A DNA stretch of 64,000 bases from Caldimonas mangrovi (lineage in GTDB: Bacteria; Pseudomonadota; Gammaproteobacteria; Burkholderiales; Burkholderiaceae_C), in the NCBI RefSeq assembly GCF_023721835.1, contig NZ_JAMKFE010000013.1, forward strand, positions 1-64,000, read 5' to 3'. The notes beneath the pieces were generated by a model that saw only the letters and a program-made list of their open reading frames with translations, was not told the origin of the DNA and made no database searches. Shown piece by piece: positions 26,924 through 36,369 of this stretch (its first letter is position 1; each line of letters opens with the position of its first letter). Made by a program: the position numbers and the translations under genes.

Positions 26924-28402
26924 ATGGGCACACCCGAGACCCTTCCCCTGATAGACCCCGGCCTCTGGCAGGGGCGCGTGTTCGACGGCGGCCAGTGGCG
27001 CGCGCCGCGCGGCGGCCTGCGCGATGTGGTCGAACCGGCCACCGGCAAGACCTTGGGCCAGACCGGCGTGGCGAATGCCGAGGACATGGGCGATGCGATC
27101 GGCCGTGCCCATGCAGCGCAGGCGGCCTGGGCCGCCACCGGCGCGCGCGAGCGTGCCGCGGTGCTGCTGAAGGCCGCCCGGTGGCTGCAGGAAAGCTTCG
27201 ACGAGCTGGCGCTCGTGATCGCCCGCGAGACGGGGGGCATCGTGCCCAAGGGCCAGCACGAGGTGAAGGAGGCCGCGGTCATCTGCAACATCGCGGCCGG
27301 TCTGCCGATGCGGTCGCAGGGCGAGGTGCTGCCGAGCGTGCCGGGGCAGTTGTCGGTTGCGCGGCGCGTGCCGCATGGCGTGGTCGGCGTGATCTCGCCG
27401 TTCAACTTTCCGCTGATCCTCGGCATCCGCTCGGTGGCGCCGGCGCTCGCGCTCGGCAATGCGGTGGTGCTCAAGCCCGACACGCGCACGCCGATCAGCG
27501 GCGGCGTCATCATGGCCGAGGTGTTCCGCCGCGCCGGCCTGCCGGACGGCGTGCTGCAGGTGCTGCCCGGCGATGCCGAGGCGGGCGAGGCGCTGGTGAC
27601 CGACGAGCGCGTGCCGATGATCGCCTTCACGGGTTCGCCCGCCGTCGGCCGGCGCATCGGCGAACTGGCCGGCCGCCACCTGAAGAAGGTGTCGCTGGAG
27701 TTGGGCGGCGCGAACAACCTGATCGTGCTGGAGGACGCCGACCCCGACCGGGCCGCCAGCGCGGCGGCCTTCGGCGCGTGGTTTCACCAGGGCCAGATCT
27801 GCATGGCGTCCAACCGCATTTTGGTGCACGAGTCGATCGCCGAGGCCCTGCGTCAACGGCTGGTCGCGAAGGCGCAGCACCTGCCGGTCGGTGACGGTGC
27901 CAGTGGGCAGGTCGCGCTCGGCCCGCTGATCGACCTGAAGCAGCTGCAGCGTTTCGACGCCGTCGTGAAGGACAGCATCGCCGCCGGCGCGACGCTCGAT
28001 GCCGGTGGCCGCCACGAAGGGCTTTGCTACCGGCCGACCGTCTTGAGCGGCGTGCGCCCCGGCATGCGCGCGTTCGACGAAGAGCCGTTCGGCCCGGTCG
28101 CCAGCCTGGTGACCTTCCGCAGCGACGACGAGGCGGTGGCCTTGGCCAACCGCGGCGCGGGCGGGCTGGCCGCCGCGGTGATCAGCCCGTCGATCGGCCG
28201 CGCCATGGCGATCGGCCGTCAACTGAACGCCGGCATGGTCCACATCAACGACCAGACCGTCAACGACGAGTGCACCAATCCGTTCGGCGGGCCCGGCATC
28301 GGCGGCAACGGCAGCGCCGTCGGCGGGCCGGCGGACGTCGACGAGTACACGCGCTGGCAGTGGATCACGGTGAAGGACACGCTGCCCGCCTTCCCCTTTT
28401 GA
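26924..28402 (+). CDS. Benzaldehyde dehydrogenase (XylC-like aldehyde dehydrogenase)
   Basis: 492 residues; AGGAG lies nine bases upstream. It matches the aromatic aldehyde dehydrogenase branch: 'RVFDGGQWRAPRGGLRDVVEPATGKTLGQTGVANAEDM', the NAD-site motif 'GVISPFNFPLILGIRSVAPALALGNAVVLKPD', the general base Glu in 'VSLELGGANN', the nucleophile Cys in 'HQGQICMASNR', and the XylC-type C-terminus 'GMVHINDQTVNDECTNPFGGPGIGGNGSAVGGPADVDEYTRWQWITV'. It oxidises benzaldehyde- or vanillin-type aldehydes to acids. First gene of an operon with a coniferyl-alcohol dehydrogenase, under the divergent V4R regulator. Confidence 0.9.
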   Translation: MGTPETLPLIDPGLWQGRVFDGGQWRAPRGGLRDVVEPATGKTLGQTGVANAEDMGDAIGRAHAAQAAWAATGARERAAVLLKAARWLQESFDELALVIARETGGIVPKGQHEVKEAAVICNIAAGLPMRSQGEVLPSVPGQLSVARRVPHGVVGVISPFNFPLILGIRSVAPALALGNAVVLKPDTRTPISGGVIMAEVFRRAGLPDGVLQVLPGDAEAGEALVTDERVPMIAFTGSPAVGRRIGELAGRHLKKVSLELGGANNLIVLEDADPDRAASAAAFGAWFHQGQICMASNRILVHESIAEALRQRLVAKAQHLPVGDGASGQVALGPLIDLKQLQRFDAVVKDSIAAGATLDAGGRHEGLCYRPTVLSGVRPGMRAFDEEPFGPVASLVTFRSDDEAVALANRGAGGLAAAVISPSIGRAMAIGRQLNAGMVHINDQTVNDECTNPFGGPGIGGNGSAVGGPADVDEYTRWQWITVKDTLPAFPF

Positions 28403-28420
28403 ACGGCATTGGAGACGCAC

Positions 28421-29188
28421 ATGACCCTCACTCACAAGACCGTCGTCGTGACCGGCTGCTGCTCAGGCATCGGGTCGGATTTCGCCAAGCTCGCACGTCT
28501 GCAGGGTGCGCGGGTGATCGGCATCGACCGCAACGAGCCGACACTGTCGCTCGACGGCTTCGTGAAGGCCGACCTGGGCGACCCGCAGGCGATCGATGCC
28601 GCGGTGGCGGCCTTGCCCGCGCACGTCGACGCGCTCGCCAACATCGCCGGCGTGCCGGGCACGGCGCCGGCGGACCTGGTGGCCCGGGTCAACTACCTCG
28701 GCCTGCGGCACCTGACGCAGCGCGTGCTCGACCGCATGCCGGCAGGCGGCGCCATCGTCAACGTGTCGTCCATCCTGGGTGCTGAATGGCCGCAGCGGCT
28801 CGAACTGCATCGCGCGTTGGCGCAGACCGGCGGCTTCGAGGCAGGCGCGCACTGGCTGCGCGATCACCCGGTGGCGCAGCCAACCTGCTACCAGTACTTC
28901 AAGGAGGCGCTGATCGTCTGGACATCTACGCAGTCGCAACGTGTCTTCCTGGAGCGCGGCGTGCGCATGAATTGCGTGGCGCCCGGGCCGGTGTTCACGC
29001 CCATCCTTGGTGACTTTGTCTCGATGCTCGGCCAGGAGCGGGTCGAGAAGGACGCACACCGCATGAAGCGCCCGGCCTACAGCGATGAAGTCGCGCCCGT
29101 GATCGCTTTCCTGTGCAGCGATGCGTCCCGCTGGGTCAGCGGCGTCAACCTGCCGGTCGATGGCGGGCTCGCATCCACCTACGTGTGA
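28421..29188 (+). CDS. calA: Coniferyl-alcohol dehydrogenase (SDR family)
   Basis: 255 residues from ATG 28421, with GGAGA upstream. The sequence follows Pseudomonas CalA closely: glycine motif 'VVTGCCSGIG', 'IDRNEPTLSLDGFVKADLGDP', 'ALANIAGVPGTAPADLVARVNYLGLRHLT', 'IVNVSSILGAEWPQRLELH', active site Tyr-x-x-x-Lys in 'CYQYFKEALIVW', and 'RMNCVAPGPVFTPILGDFV' with 'LPVDGGLASTYV'. CalA oxidises coniferyl alcohol to coniferyl aldehyde with NAD+. Together with the upstream aldehyde dehydrogenase this would take a lignin-derived alcohol to the acid. Confidence 0.9.
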   Translation: MTLTHKTVVVTGCCSGIGSDFAKLARLQGARVIGIDRNEPTLSLDGFVKADLGDPQAIDAAVAALPAHVDALANIAGVPGTAPADLVARVNYLGLRHLTQRVLDRMPAGGAIVNVSSILGAEWPQRLELHRALAQTGGFEAGAHWLRDHPVAQPTCYQYFKEALIVWTSTQSQRVFLERGVRMNCVAPGPVFTPILGDFVSMLGQERVEKDAHRMKRPAYSDEVAPVIAFLCSDASRWVSGVNLPVDGGLASTYV

Positions 29189-29227
29189 TGCCGTCAGGCA
29201 CGCAACAAGAACGAAACGGAGACCACC

Positions 29228-30370
29228 ATGAAACACCGCATCCGCGCTGCTGCACTGGCACTGGCGCTGCTCTCGGCCGGCGCCGTGCGTGCCGAGCTGA
29301 ACATCGGCGTGAGCCTGTCGCTGACCGGCCCCCTGTCCTCGCTCGGCCTGCCGCTGAAGGCGTCGCTGGCGCAATGGCCCGACACCATCGCCGGCGAGAA
29401 GGTCCGGCTGACGGTGCTCGACGATGCGTCGGACACCACCGGCGCCGTCAAGAATGCACGCCGCTTCGTGACCGAGCAGGTCGACGTGATTCTCGGCTCG
29501 TCGGGCGTGCCCGGCGTGCTGGCGATCGCGCCGGTGGCAACGGAAGGGCGCACGGTGCAATTGGCGTTCGCGCCGGCACCGCGGCCCGGCGGGCCGGGCG
29601 ACTGGACCTTCGTGCTGCCGCAGCCGGTGTCGCTGATGTCCGACGCGGTGGCGCGCCGCATGGCCGACGACGGCGTGCGACGGGTCGCCTTTCTCGGCTG
29701 GAACGAAGGCTATGGCGAAATGTGGCTGCAGGCCTTCGGTGCCTCGGCCAGGAAGGCGGGTCTCGAGATCGTGGCCACCGAACGCTTCGCGCCGATCGAC
29801 ACTGCCATCACGGCGCAGGCCTTGAAGGTGGCGGGTGTGCGGCCGGACGCGGTGCTGATCGTCGGCGCAGGCTCGGCCGCCGCGATGCCGCAGATCAACC
29901 TGCGCGAGCGGGGCTATCGCGGCCCGATCTACCAGACGCACGGTGCCGGCTCACCCGACCTGGTGCGGGTGGGCGGCAGGCACATGGAGGGCACGGTGCT
30001 GCCGGCCGGGCCGGTGCTGGTGGCCGAGCAACTCCACGCCGCCAACCCGGTGAAGGCGGTGGCACTGGAGTACGTGTCGGCCTACGAGAAGGCGCACGGC
30101 CCCAACACCCGCACACAGTTCGGTGCGCATGCGCACGATGCGCTGAAGGTGCTGCAGCGGGTGGTACCCGTGGCGCTGAAGCAGGCGCGGCCGGGCACGC
30201 CGGCGTTTCGCCAGGCACTGCGCGACGCGCTCGAGTCGGAGAAAGAGATCGTGATCTCGCATGGCGTGCTGAACTACACGCCGACCGATCATCTCGGCTT
30301 CGACGAGCGCGGCGTGGTGATGCTGCGCATCGACGGCGGGCGCTTCCGCGTGTTGCCGCCGAGACAATGA
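29228..30370 (+). CDS. ABC transporter substrate-binding protein, branched-chain amino acid/aromatic type (Peripla_BP_6)
   Basis: 380 residues; CGGAGACC precedes the ATG. A signal peptide of about 22 residues is cut after 'VRA'. It begins 'ELNIGVSLSLTGPLSSLGLPLKASLAQWP' and continues 'VRLTVLDDASDTTGAVKNARRFVTEQVDVILGSSGVPG', the layout of LivJ-like proteins. Homologues near aromatic catabolic genes bind benzoate, phenylpropanoids or similar acids. No permease or ATPase is adjacent, so it either shares a transporter elsewhere or acts as a scavenger. Position in the operon suggests it captures the aromatic substrate. Confidence 0.88.
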   Translation: MKHRIRAAALALALLSAGAVRAELNIGVSLSLTGPLSSLGLPLKASLAQWPDTIAGEKVRLTVLDDASDTTGAVKNARRFVTEQVDVILGSSGVPGVLAIAPVATEGRTVQLAFAPAPRPGGPGDWTFVLPQPVSLMSDAVARRMADDGVRRVAFLGWNEGYGEMWLQAFGASARKAGLEIVATERFAPIDTAITAQALKVAGVRPDAVLIVGAGSAAAMPQINLRERGYRGPIYQTHGAGSPDLVRVGGRHMEGTVLPAGPVLVAEQLHAANPVKAVALEYVSAYEKAHGPNTRTQFGAHAHDALKVLQRVVPVALKQARPGTPAFRQALRDALESEKEIVISHGVLNYTPTDHLGFDERGVVMLRIDGGRFRVLPPRQ

Positions 30371-30375
30371 GCGGC

Positions 30376-31194
30376 TCATGCCAGCCGCGCGTGGTTCGCG
30401 TGCTCGGTGCGCAACGCCCGGTACTGGGTGGGCGTGAGCCCCGAGAAGGCGCGGAAATCGTGGTTGAAGTGGGCCTGGTCGTGGTAGCCGCAGGCCAGCG
30501 CCAGTTCGGCGCCGTCGAAGCCGGCATCGGCATGCAGGCGTTGCAGCGCCGCCTGGAAGCGGCACACCCGGCTGTAGCGCTTGGGCGGTTGGCCGACCTG
30601 CGCGGTGAAGAGCTCGGTGAAGCGGCGCGCACTGAGGCCGGCGCGCTCGACCACCGCCGAGACGCTGGGCCCGCTCGTGTCGGCGCGCCACTGGGTCAGC
30701 GCCATTGCGACGGCGGGATGCAGCCGCGGGTCGCACCGACGCGCATCGGACTGCAATCGCGACAGCAGCGCGCGCTCGAGCACGGCGAAGCGCGCGGCGT
30801 CGCCGCGGGCCTCGTGCAGCCGTTCGCGCAGCTCGCAGGCCAGGCCGCCCCACAACAGGTCGAGCGGGGCGTCCGTGTCTGCCAGCTCGCCCAGCGGCAG
30901 CGTGAAGAAGGGCGCGGCCCCCCCAGCGCGAAAGGCGACACCGGCCAGCACCATGCGTGCCTCGAAGTCGACCACGCAGACCTGCGCATGGGCCCCGACG
31001 GCCACCATGCCGCCGGCCACCGAATCGCACGGCCCGCCGGGGCTCACGTCGACGATGAGTTGCAGCTTGCCGCTGGGCAGGACGCGCTCGCTCCAGCGTG
31101 CGCCGGGCGCTTCCCGGCCATCTCCTTCGTACAGCCACAGCCCCTCGACCCAACGGTCGAGCGGGGCACGGGCCCGGCGCGCAGAAAAACGCAT
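30376..31194 (-). CDS. AraC-family transcriptional regulator
   Basis: 272 residues. The N-terminal sensor (about 1-150) is of the DUF6597-like type: '[15 protein letters not shown]', '[17 protein letters not shown]', '[24 protein letters not shown]', '[18 protein letters not shown]'. The double helix-turn-helix is at about 165-262 ('[43 protein letters not shown]', '[32 protein letters not shown]'). Its ATG is one base after the stop of the GST gene upstream, so it belongs to the EamA-GST-AraC operon and may autoregulate it. Confidence 0.9.
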   Translation of the reverse strand: MRFSARRARAPLDRWVEGLWLYEGDGREAPGARWSERVLPSGKLQLIVDVSPGGPCDSVAGGMVAVGAHAQVCVVDFEARMVLAGVAFRAGGAAPFFTLPLGELADTDAPLDLLWGGLACELRERLHEARGDAARFAVLERALLSRLQSDARRCDPRLHPAVAMALTQWRADTSGPSVSAVVERAGLSARRFTELFTAQVGQPPKRYSRVCRFQAALQRLHADAGFDGAELALACGYHDQAHFNHDFRAFSGLTPTQYRALRTEHANHARLA

Positions 31195-31195
31195 G

Positions 31196-31834
31196 TCAGA
31201 AGAACGTCTCGCGGATGCCCTGCTGCTCGTACATGCGCTGCACCGCCGGACGCTCCAGCATGCGTTGCAAAAAGGCGCCCAGGTGCGGCAGGCTGCGGGC
31301 CGGCCGCGGGAAGAAGCGGGTCCAGCGGCACAGCGTCAGCACATAGGGGTCGAGCAGCGTGTAGGCGGTACCAAGGAGCCAGGGGTGGCCCGGCCGTGCG
31401 AACTCGGTGTCGAGCTGGTCGAGCAGCGTGCCGATCTTCTGCTCGGCGCAGACCTTCACCTCGGCCACCGCGCCGGGCGTCTCGGCCCACCGTTCGGGGT
31501 ACCAGTACACCATCAGCGCCGGCTGCAGCGTGTCGGCCAGCCACATCAGCCACTTGTAGGCATGCGCGCGCTCCGGCGTGCCCAGCGCCGGCAGCAGCCC
31601 GCCCTCGGGATGCGTGTCGGCCAGGTGCAGGCAGATGGCCGCGGTTTCGTACAGCACCAGGTCGCCGTCCACCAGCACCGGGATCAGCCCGTTGGGATTG
31701 AGCTTCAGATAGTCGGGCGACTTGTGCGCGTTCTGCTGCCGGTCCACCAGCGTCAGGCGGTAAGGCACGCCCAGTTCTTCCAGCAGGATGTGCGGCACCA
31801 TCGCGGCCGTGCTCGGGTAGTAATACAGCTCCAT
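31196..31834 (-). CDS. Glutathione S-transferase family protein
   Basis: 212 residues. The thioredoxin-like N-terminal domain includes '[31 protein letters not shown]', the cis-Pro region '[28 protein letters not shown]', and an all-helical C-terminal domain. The Ser in 'PSTAA' is the likely glutathione-activating residue. The family conjugates glutathione to electrophiles or acts in thiol chemistry; the specific substrate is unknown. It lies 18 bases after the EamA gene and one base before the AraC gene, in one operon. Confidence 0.9.
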   Translation of the reverse strand: MELYYYPSTAAMVPHILLEELGVPYRLTLVDRQQNAHKSPDYLKLNPNGLIPVLVDGDLVLYETAAICLHLADTHPEGGLLPALGTPERAHAYKWLMWLADTLQPALMVYWYPERWAETPGAVAEVKVCAEQKIGTLLDQLDTEFARPGHPWLLGTAYTLLDPYVLTLCRWTRFFPRPARSLPHLGAFLQRMLERPAVQRMYEQQGIRETFF

Positions 31835-31852
31835 CGTCGGTTCCAGGGTGGG

Positions 31853-32734
31853 TCAGCTCAGGGCGGTACGTGCCGCCGACATGCGGGCTGCGAGCACGTT
31901 GAGTGCCAGCCCGGCGATCACCAGCGCGGCGGCGGCGAGCTTCCAGCCGGGCAGCGGCTCGCTCAGCCACCACGCGGCCGCGCCCATGCCGAACACCGGC
32001 ACCAGCAACGCACTGGGTGCCACGGTAGCGGTAGGGTGCCGCGAAAGCAACCAGTTCCAGGCGGCATACGCGAACAAGGTGTTGCCGACCGCCTGCCAGA
32101 CCACCGCGCTCCAGGCGCTCCAGCTGGCGCCGGTGAGCGCCGTGCCGATCAGCTGCGACCCTTCGAAGACCAGGCTGAGCGCCAGCAGCGGCGGCACCGA
32201 AAACAGGCTGGACCACACCATGAAGGCCAGCACGTCGACCCGCCCGGCCGACTGCGCGACCAGGTTGGCGCAGGCCCAGCAGAACGCAGCCGCCAGCACC
32301 AATGCCAGGCCGAGCAGGGTGGTCGTGCCGTCGCTGAGCAGGGCGATCACGCCCATGCCGGCCACAGCCAGTGCGAGCGCCAGCCACTGCACCCTTGTCA
32401 GGCGCTCGCCCTTCAGTGCGATCGACAGCCCGATCGTGAAGAACACCTGGGTCTGGACCACCAGCGACGCCATGCCGGGCGAGATCGACGTGCGCATCGC
32501 CAGGAACAACAGGCCGAACTGGCCCGCACCGAGCACCACGCCGAAGGTGGCCAGCGTGCGCCAGCGCACCGGCGGCCGGCGGATGAACAGCAGGAACGGA
32601 AACGCCGACAGCGCAAAACGCAGCGCTGCGAACAGGAAGGGCGGCAGCTCGGCCAGGCCGAGCTTGATGACGACGAAGTTGGTGCCCCAGACGAAAACGA
32701 CGGCGAGGGCGAGCAGGAGGTGCGAAGCCGGCAT
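31853..32734 (-). CDS. EamA (DMT) family permease
   Basis: 293 residues with ten hydrophobic spans arranged as two EamA repeats. The first repeat begins '[45 protein letters not shown]' and the second near '[20 protein letters not shown]'. Members export metabolites, often amino acids or nucleotides, across the inner membrane. Start at ATG 32734; an overlapping ATG five bases upstream is in another frame. First gene of the operon with GST and AraC. An AT-rich inverted repeat 20 bases upstream may be its operator. Confidence 0.9.
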   Translation of the reverse strand: MPASHLLLALAVVFVWGTNFVVIKLGLAELPPFLFAALRFALSAFPFLLFIRRPPVRWRTLATFGVVLGAGQFGLLFLAMRTSISPGMASLVVQTQVFFTIGLSIALKGERLTRVQWLALALAVAGMGVIALLSDGTTTLLGLALVLAAAFCWACANLVAQSAGRVDVLAFMVWSSLFSVPPLLALSLVFEGSQLIGTALTGASWSAWSAVVWQAVGNTLFAYAAWNWLLSRHPTATVAPSALLVPVFGMGAAAWWLSEPLPGWKLAAAALVIAGLALNVLAARMSAARTALS

Positions 32735-32753
32735 GGCATGGAGTGTCTAACAT

Positions 32754-32765
32754 GTAATCAATTAC
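32754..32765. promoter_or_regulatory. AT-rich inverted repeat, possible operator
   Basis: GTAAT-CA-ATTAC, a five-base perfect inverted repeat with a two-base spacer, is conspicuous in this GC-rich sequence. It lies in the 116-base divergent region between the EamA operon (start 32734) and the glycerophosphodiesterase gene (start 32851). Position suits repression of either promoter by a MarR- or GntR-like dimer. No cognate regulator is evident beyond the AraC protein of the EamA operon. Confidence 0.3.
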
Positions 32766-32850
32766 CGCTCGTCACCGTGCTGCCATGGAGGCTGGCTACC
32801 GTGAGATCAGGGCCCGCGTCGTGGCCCGTCAACCTACAGCGGAGTACTTC

Positions 32851-34113
32851 ATGCGTCGAACCCTCCTTCTTGCCGTGCTGGCCTGCGCAGCCGCCGTGCC
32901 GGCCCTGGCGACCCCGTTCCACGACCACCACGACCGCCATGGCGGCAAGGACGTGGACGTGCAGCTCGGCCCGCGCCCGTTTTTCCTGGTCAACGACATG
33001 GCCGACGGCCCGCTCAAGCGGCACCTGCAGGCATGTGCGCAGCGGCCCCGCTACCGCAGCAGCGACTTCTCCATCGGCCACCGCGGTGCGCCGATGCAGT
33101 TTCCCGAGCACACGAAGGAATCCTACGAGGCGGCCGCGCGCATGGGCGCCGGCGTCGTCGAGTGCGACGTCACCTTCACCCGAGACAAGCAGTTGGTCTG
33201 CCGCCACGCGCAGAACGACCTGCACACCACCACCAACATCCTGGCCACGCCGCTGGCCGCCAAGTGCACCCGCCCGTTCACGCCGGCCACCTTCGATGCG
33301 GCGGGCAACCTGGTGACGCCGGCCAGCGCCGAATGCCGCACCAGCGACATCACGCTGGCCGAGTTCAAGACCCTGCGCGGCAAGATGGACGACTCCAACC
33401 CGCGCGCCCGCACGGCCGACGAATACATGAAGAGCACGACCTCGTGGCGCACCGACGTGTATTCCGGCCCCAGCAGCGGCACGCTGCTGACGCACAAGGA
33501 AAGCATCGAGCTGTTCAAGCGCCTGGGCGTCAAGATGACGCCCGAGCTGAAGTCGCCCAGCGTCGCGATGCCCTTCGACGGCTTCACGCAGGAAGCGTAT
33601 GCGCAGAAGATGATCGACGAGTACAAGCAGGCCGGCGTGCACCCGAAGCAGGTGTTCCCGCAGTCGTTCGACCAGGCCGATGTGCTGTACTGGGTGCGCA
33701 ACGAGCCGGCCTACGGCCGCCAGGCGGTGTACCTGGACGACGCCAACACCGTCGCCGACCTGCCGGGCTACGGCGAGCTGGCGGCCTACAAGGCGCAAGG
33801 CATCAACATCGTCGCGCCGCCGCTGTTCGCGCTGCTCACGCACGACGGCAACGGCCACATCGTGCCGTCGCAGTACGCCAGGAACGCCAAGGCCGCCCGG
33901 CTCGACATCATCACCTGGACGCTGGAGCGCTCGGGCCTGCTCGCCGACGGCGACAACGGCTTCTACTACCAGACCTTCGACCCTGCCGTTACCCGCGAGG
34001 GCGACGTGATGCGCGTGCTCGACGTGCTGGCGCGCCAGATCGGCGTGCTCGGCGTGTTTTCCGACTGGCCGGCGACGACGTCCTTCTACGCCAACTGCAT
34101 GGGCCTGAAGTGA
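32851..34113 (+). CDS. Secreted glycerophosphodiester phosphodiesterase
   Basis: 420 residues from ATG 32851, with GGAG upstream. A signal peptide of about 20 residues is cut after 'ALA', followed by a His-rich stretch ('HDHHDRHGG'). GDPD-fold motifs: '[50 protein letters not shown]', which contains the catalytic His pair and metal-binding Glu/Asp. '[11 protein letters not shown]' supplies another metal-binding Glu. It hydrolyses deacylated phospholipids to glycerol-3-phosphate and alcohol outside the cytoplasm. This could feed the glycerol pathway encoded at 44-55 kb. Confidence 0.92.
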   Translation: MRRTLLLAVLACAAAVPALATPFHDHHDRHGGKDVDVQLGPRPFFLVNDMADGPLKRHLQACAQRPRYRSSDFSIGHRGAPMQFPEHTKESYEAAARMGAGVVECDVTFTRDKQLVCRHAQNDLHTTTNILATPLAAKCTRPFTPATFDAAGNLVTPASAECRTSDITLAEFKTLRGKMDDSNPRARTADEYMKSTTSWRTDVYSGPSSGTLLTHKESIELFKRLGVKMTPELKSPSVAMPFDGFTQEAYAQKMIDEYKQAGVHPKQVFPQSFDQADVLYWVRNEPAYGRQAVYLDDANTVADLPGYGELAAYKAQGINIVAPPLFALLTHDGNGHIVPSQYARNAKAARLDIITWTLERSGLLADGDNGFYYQTFDPAVTREGDVMRVLDVLARQIGVLGVFSDWPATTSFYANCMGLK

Positions 34114-34128
34114 GCCGCAGGTGCCGGC

Positions 34129-36369
34129 TCAGACCGGCACCTGCGGTCCCAGCACGCGCAGCAGTTCGTCCGGTGTCGTTTGGCCGGCGTGCACCTTTTC
34201 GCGCCCGTCGTCCAGCAGGCCGAGCATGCCCCGTTCACGCGCCAGCGCCGACAAGCGCTTGACGCTGGCACCTTCGAAAATCGCATCGCGCAGGTCCTCG
34301 TCGAGCAGCAGCACTTCGTGCAGGCCCACGCGGCCGGCGTAGCCGTGCGAGCAGCGGCGGCAACCGCGGCCGCGGTAGGTCTTGAGCCCGGGCTCGGTGA
34401 ACAGCGGCCCCAGCTGCGCGAGCACCAGGTGCGAGACCGGCGCTTCCTCGCGGCAATGCGGGCAGATGCGACGAACCAGCCGCTGCGCCACGATCGCCTC
34501 GAGCGCCGAAGCCAGCAGGAAGGGCTTGATGCCGAGGTCGAGCAAGCGCGCGACCGTCGCGATGGCCGAGTTGGTGTGCAGCGTCGACAGCACGAGGTGT
34601 CCGGTCATCGCGGCATGCAGTGCCACCTCCGCGGTCTCGCCGTCGCGGATCTCGCCGAGCAGGATCACATCCGGGTCCTGCCGCAGGATCGCGCGCAGCA
34701 CGGCGGCGAAGTTCAGCCCCAGCCGCTCGCGCACGGGCACCTGACCGGCCATATCGACGAAGGCTTCGACCGGATCTTCGACGGTGATGTAGTTCTTCTC
34801 CGGCGTGGCCTCGTGCTGCAGCAGCGCGTACAGCGTGGTCGTCTTGCCGCTGCCGGTCGGCCCGGTCGCCAGGATCAGCCCCTGGGGCTTGGCGATCGCG
34901 TGCAGCAGGCGCTTGCGGTTGGCATCCGACAGCCCGAGCACATCGACCGACTGCGGGGCGCCCTCGCGGTCGAGCACGCGCATGACGATCTTCTCGCCGT
35001 TGAGCGTCGGCAGCGTCGAAATGCGCAGGTCGGCGGTTCGCAGCGACGAGCGCACGGTGATGCGGCCGTCCTGCGGACGACGACGCTCGGCGATGTCGAG
35101 CTCGGCCATGACCTTGATGCGCGAGACGACCGAAGGGTGCAGGTTCAGCGGAACCTGGATCTTGTCGGCCAGCACACCGTCGATGCGGTAGCGGATGATG
35201 ACGTACTTCGAGCGCGGCTGGATGTGGATGTCGCTGGCACCGAGCCGCAAGCCCTCGAGCAGGATCGCGTTGACGAGCCGGATCGCAGGCGGCTCCGACG
35301 AACCGGACAACAGGCGTTCGATCGATTCCTCGTGCGCTTCGTCGTCGAGCACGATTTCGATGCCTTCGTACGGATCGTCATCGCCGACGGTGGCGACGAG
35401 GTCGCGAAAGTCGTGCTGCACGGTGCCGAACACGCGCTGCAGCGCGGCCTCCATCGCAGCCGGCATGGCGACCACCGGCTCGATGGTGCAGCCGGTACTG
35501 AACTTCAGCTCCTCGATCAGGCCGAGGTCCATCGGGTCGGTCATCGCCAGCGTGATGCGTTTGCCGTTCAGGCGCACCGGCAGCACCCATTGGCGCTGGC
35601 ACACGGTGGCGGGCACCAGAGACAGCGCGTCGGCCGGTGGCTGCACTTCGGTCAGATCGATCGGCTCGAACAGCAGTTCCTTGGTCAGGATCTGATGGAT
35701 CTGAGCCTCCGGCACCCACTGCTTGTCGTGCAACTGGCGCATCACGGGCGTCTTGCGCAGCTCGAACTCGGCATGGATCTGCTGCAATTGGCGGCTGTTG
35801 AGCTGCCCCTTCTTGTGCAACATGATCGCGAGCTGGCTGCGGTTCGACGTCATCAACCGGTTCAGCGCCTCGATGTCGCGCCCCTGCTCGCGCGTCTGTG
35901 CTTCGAGCTGGCGATTGCGCTGGATCAGCTCGTACTGCTCCAGCGCCAGCCCGATGGTCAGCCGCAGGTCGTCGTCGTTCCACGGCTTGAGGATGAAACG
36001 GTAGACCGCTCCTTCGCTGATGGCGCCCATCACGGCGTCCGTCTCGCCGTGCGCCGTCAGCATCAGCCGCAATATGTCCGGATAACGCTTGCGAACCTCG
36101 CGCAGCAAGTCGGCACCATTGGTACCCGGCATGCGGAAGTCCGTCATCACGAGATGGAAGCGGCCTTGCTCCAGCTTCTGCAGCGCTTCGCGCGCCGACT
36201 GCGCGACCTCGATGGCATAGTTGCGGCCGCGGAAGATGCGCTGCAGCGACGACAGCACATTCGGCTCGTCGTCGACGAACAGCAGGCGATACGATGCGCC
36301 GGGCGGTTGCGACGCAGGCGCCGGCGGGGCGGGAGCGGTGCCGCCGAAGAGCGCGTCGTAGCGGCTCAC
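34129..36369 (-). CDS. Response-regulator receiver fused to a GspE/PilB-type secretion ATPase
   Basis: 746 residues. A CheY-like receiver occupies about 27-145, with acidic pair D33/D34, phospho-acceptor D77 ('MTDFRMPG'), T105 and K128. A linker of about 40 residues leads to an MshEN-like domain (about 185-315), then the GspE core: Walker A 'GPTGSGKTTT' at about 503-511, 'Asp box' 'LRQDPDVILLGEIRDGETAEVALHAAMTGHLVLSTLHTNSA', and a four-Cys zinc site ('CPHC', 'CRRC'). The catalytic residues look intact. Fusion to a receiver implies that phosphorylation gates a pilus or secretion motor. Its ATG overlaps the kinase gene stop (ATGA). Confidence 0.92.
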   Translation of the reverse strand: MSRYDALFGGTAPAPPAPASQPPGASYRLLFVDDEPNVLSSLQRIFRGRNYAIEVAQSAREALQKLEQGRFHLVMTDFRMPGTNGADLLREVRKRYPDILRLMLTAHGETDAVMGAISEGAVYRFILKPWNDDDLRLTIGLALEQYELIQRNRQLEAQTREQGRDIEALNRLMTSNRSQLAIMLHKKGQLNSRQLQQIHAEFELRKTPVMRQLHDKQWVPEAQIHQILTKELLFEPIDLTEVQPPADALSLVPATVCQRQWVLPVRLNGKRITLAMTDPMDLGLIEELKFSTGCTIEPVVAMPAAMEAALQRVFGTVQHDFRDLVATVGDDDPYEGIEIVLDDEAHEESIERLLSGSSEPPAIRLVNAILLEGLRLGASDIHIQPRSKYVIIRYRIDGVLADKIQVPLNLHPSVVSRIKVMAELDIAERRRPQDGRITVRSSLRTADLRISTLPTLNGEKIVMRVLDREGAPQSVDVLGLSDANRKRLLHAIAKPQGLILATGPTGSGKTTTLYALLQHEATPEKNYITVEDPVEAFVDMAGQVPVRERLGLNFAAVLRAILRQDPDVILLGEIRDGETAEVALHAAMTGHLVLSTLHTNSAIATVARLLDLGIKPFLLASALEAIVAQRLVRRICPHCREEAPVSHLVLAQLGPLFTEPGLKTYRGRGCRRCSHGYAGRVGLHEVLLLDEDLRDAIFEGASVKRLSALARERGMLGLLDDGREKVHAGQTTPDELLRVLGPQVPV

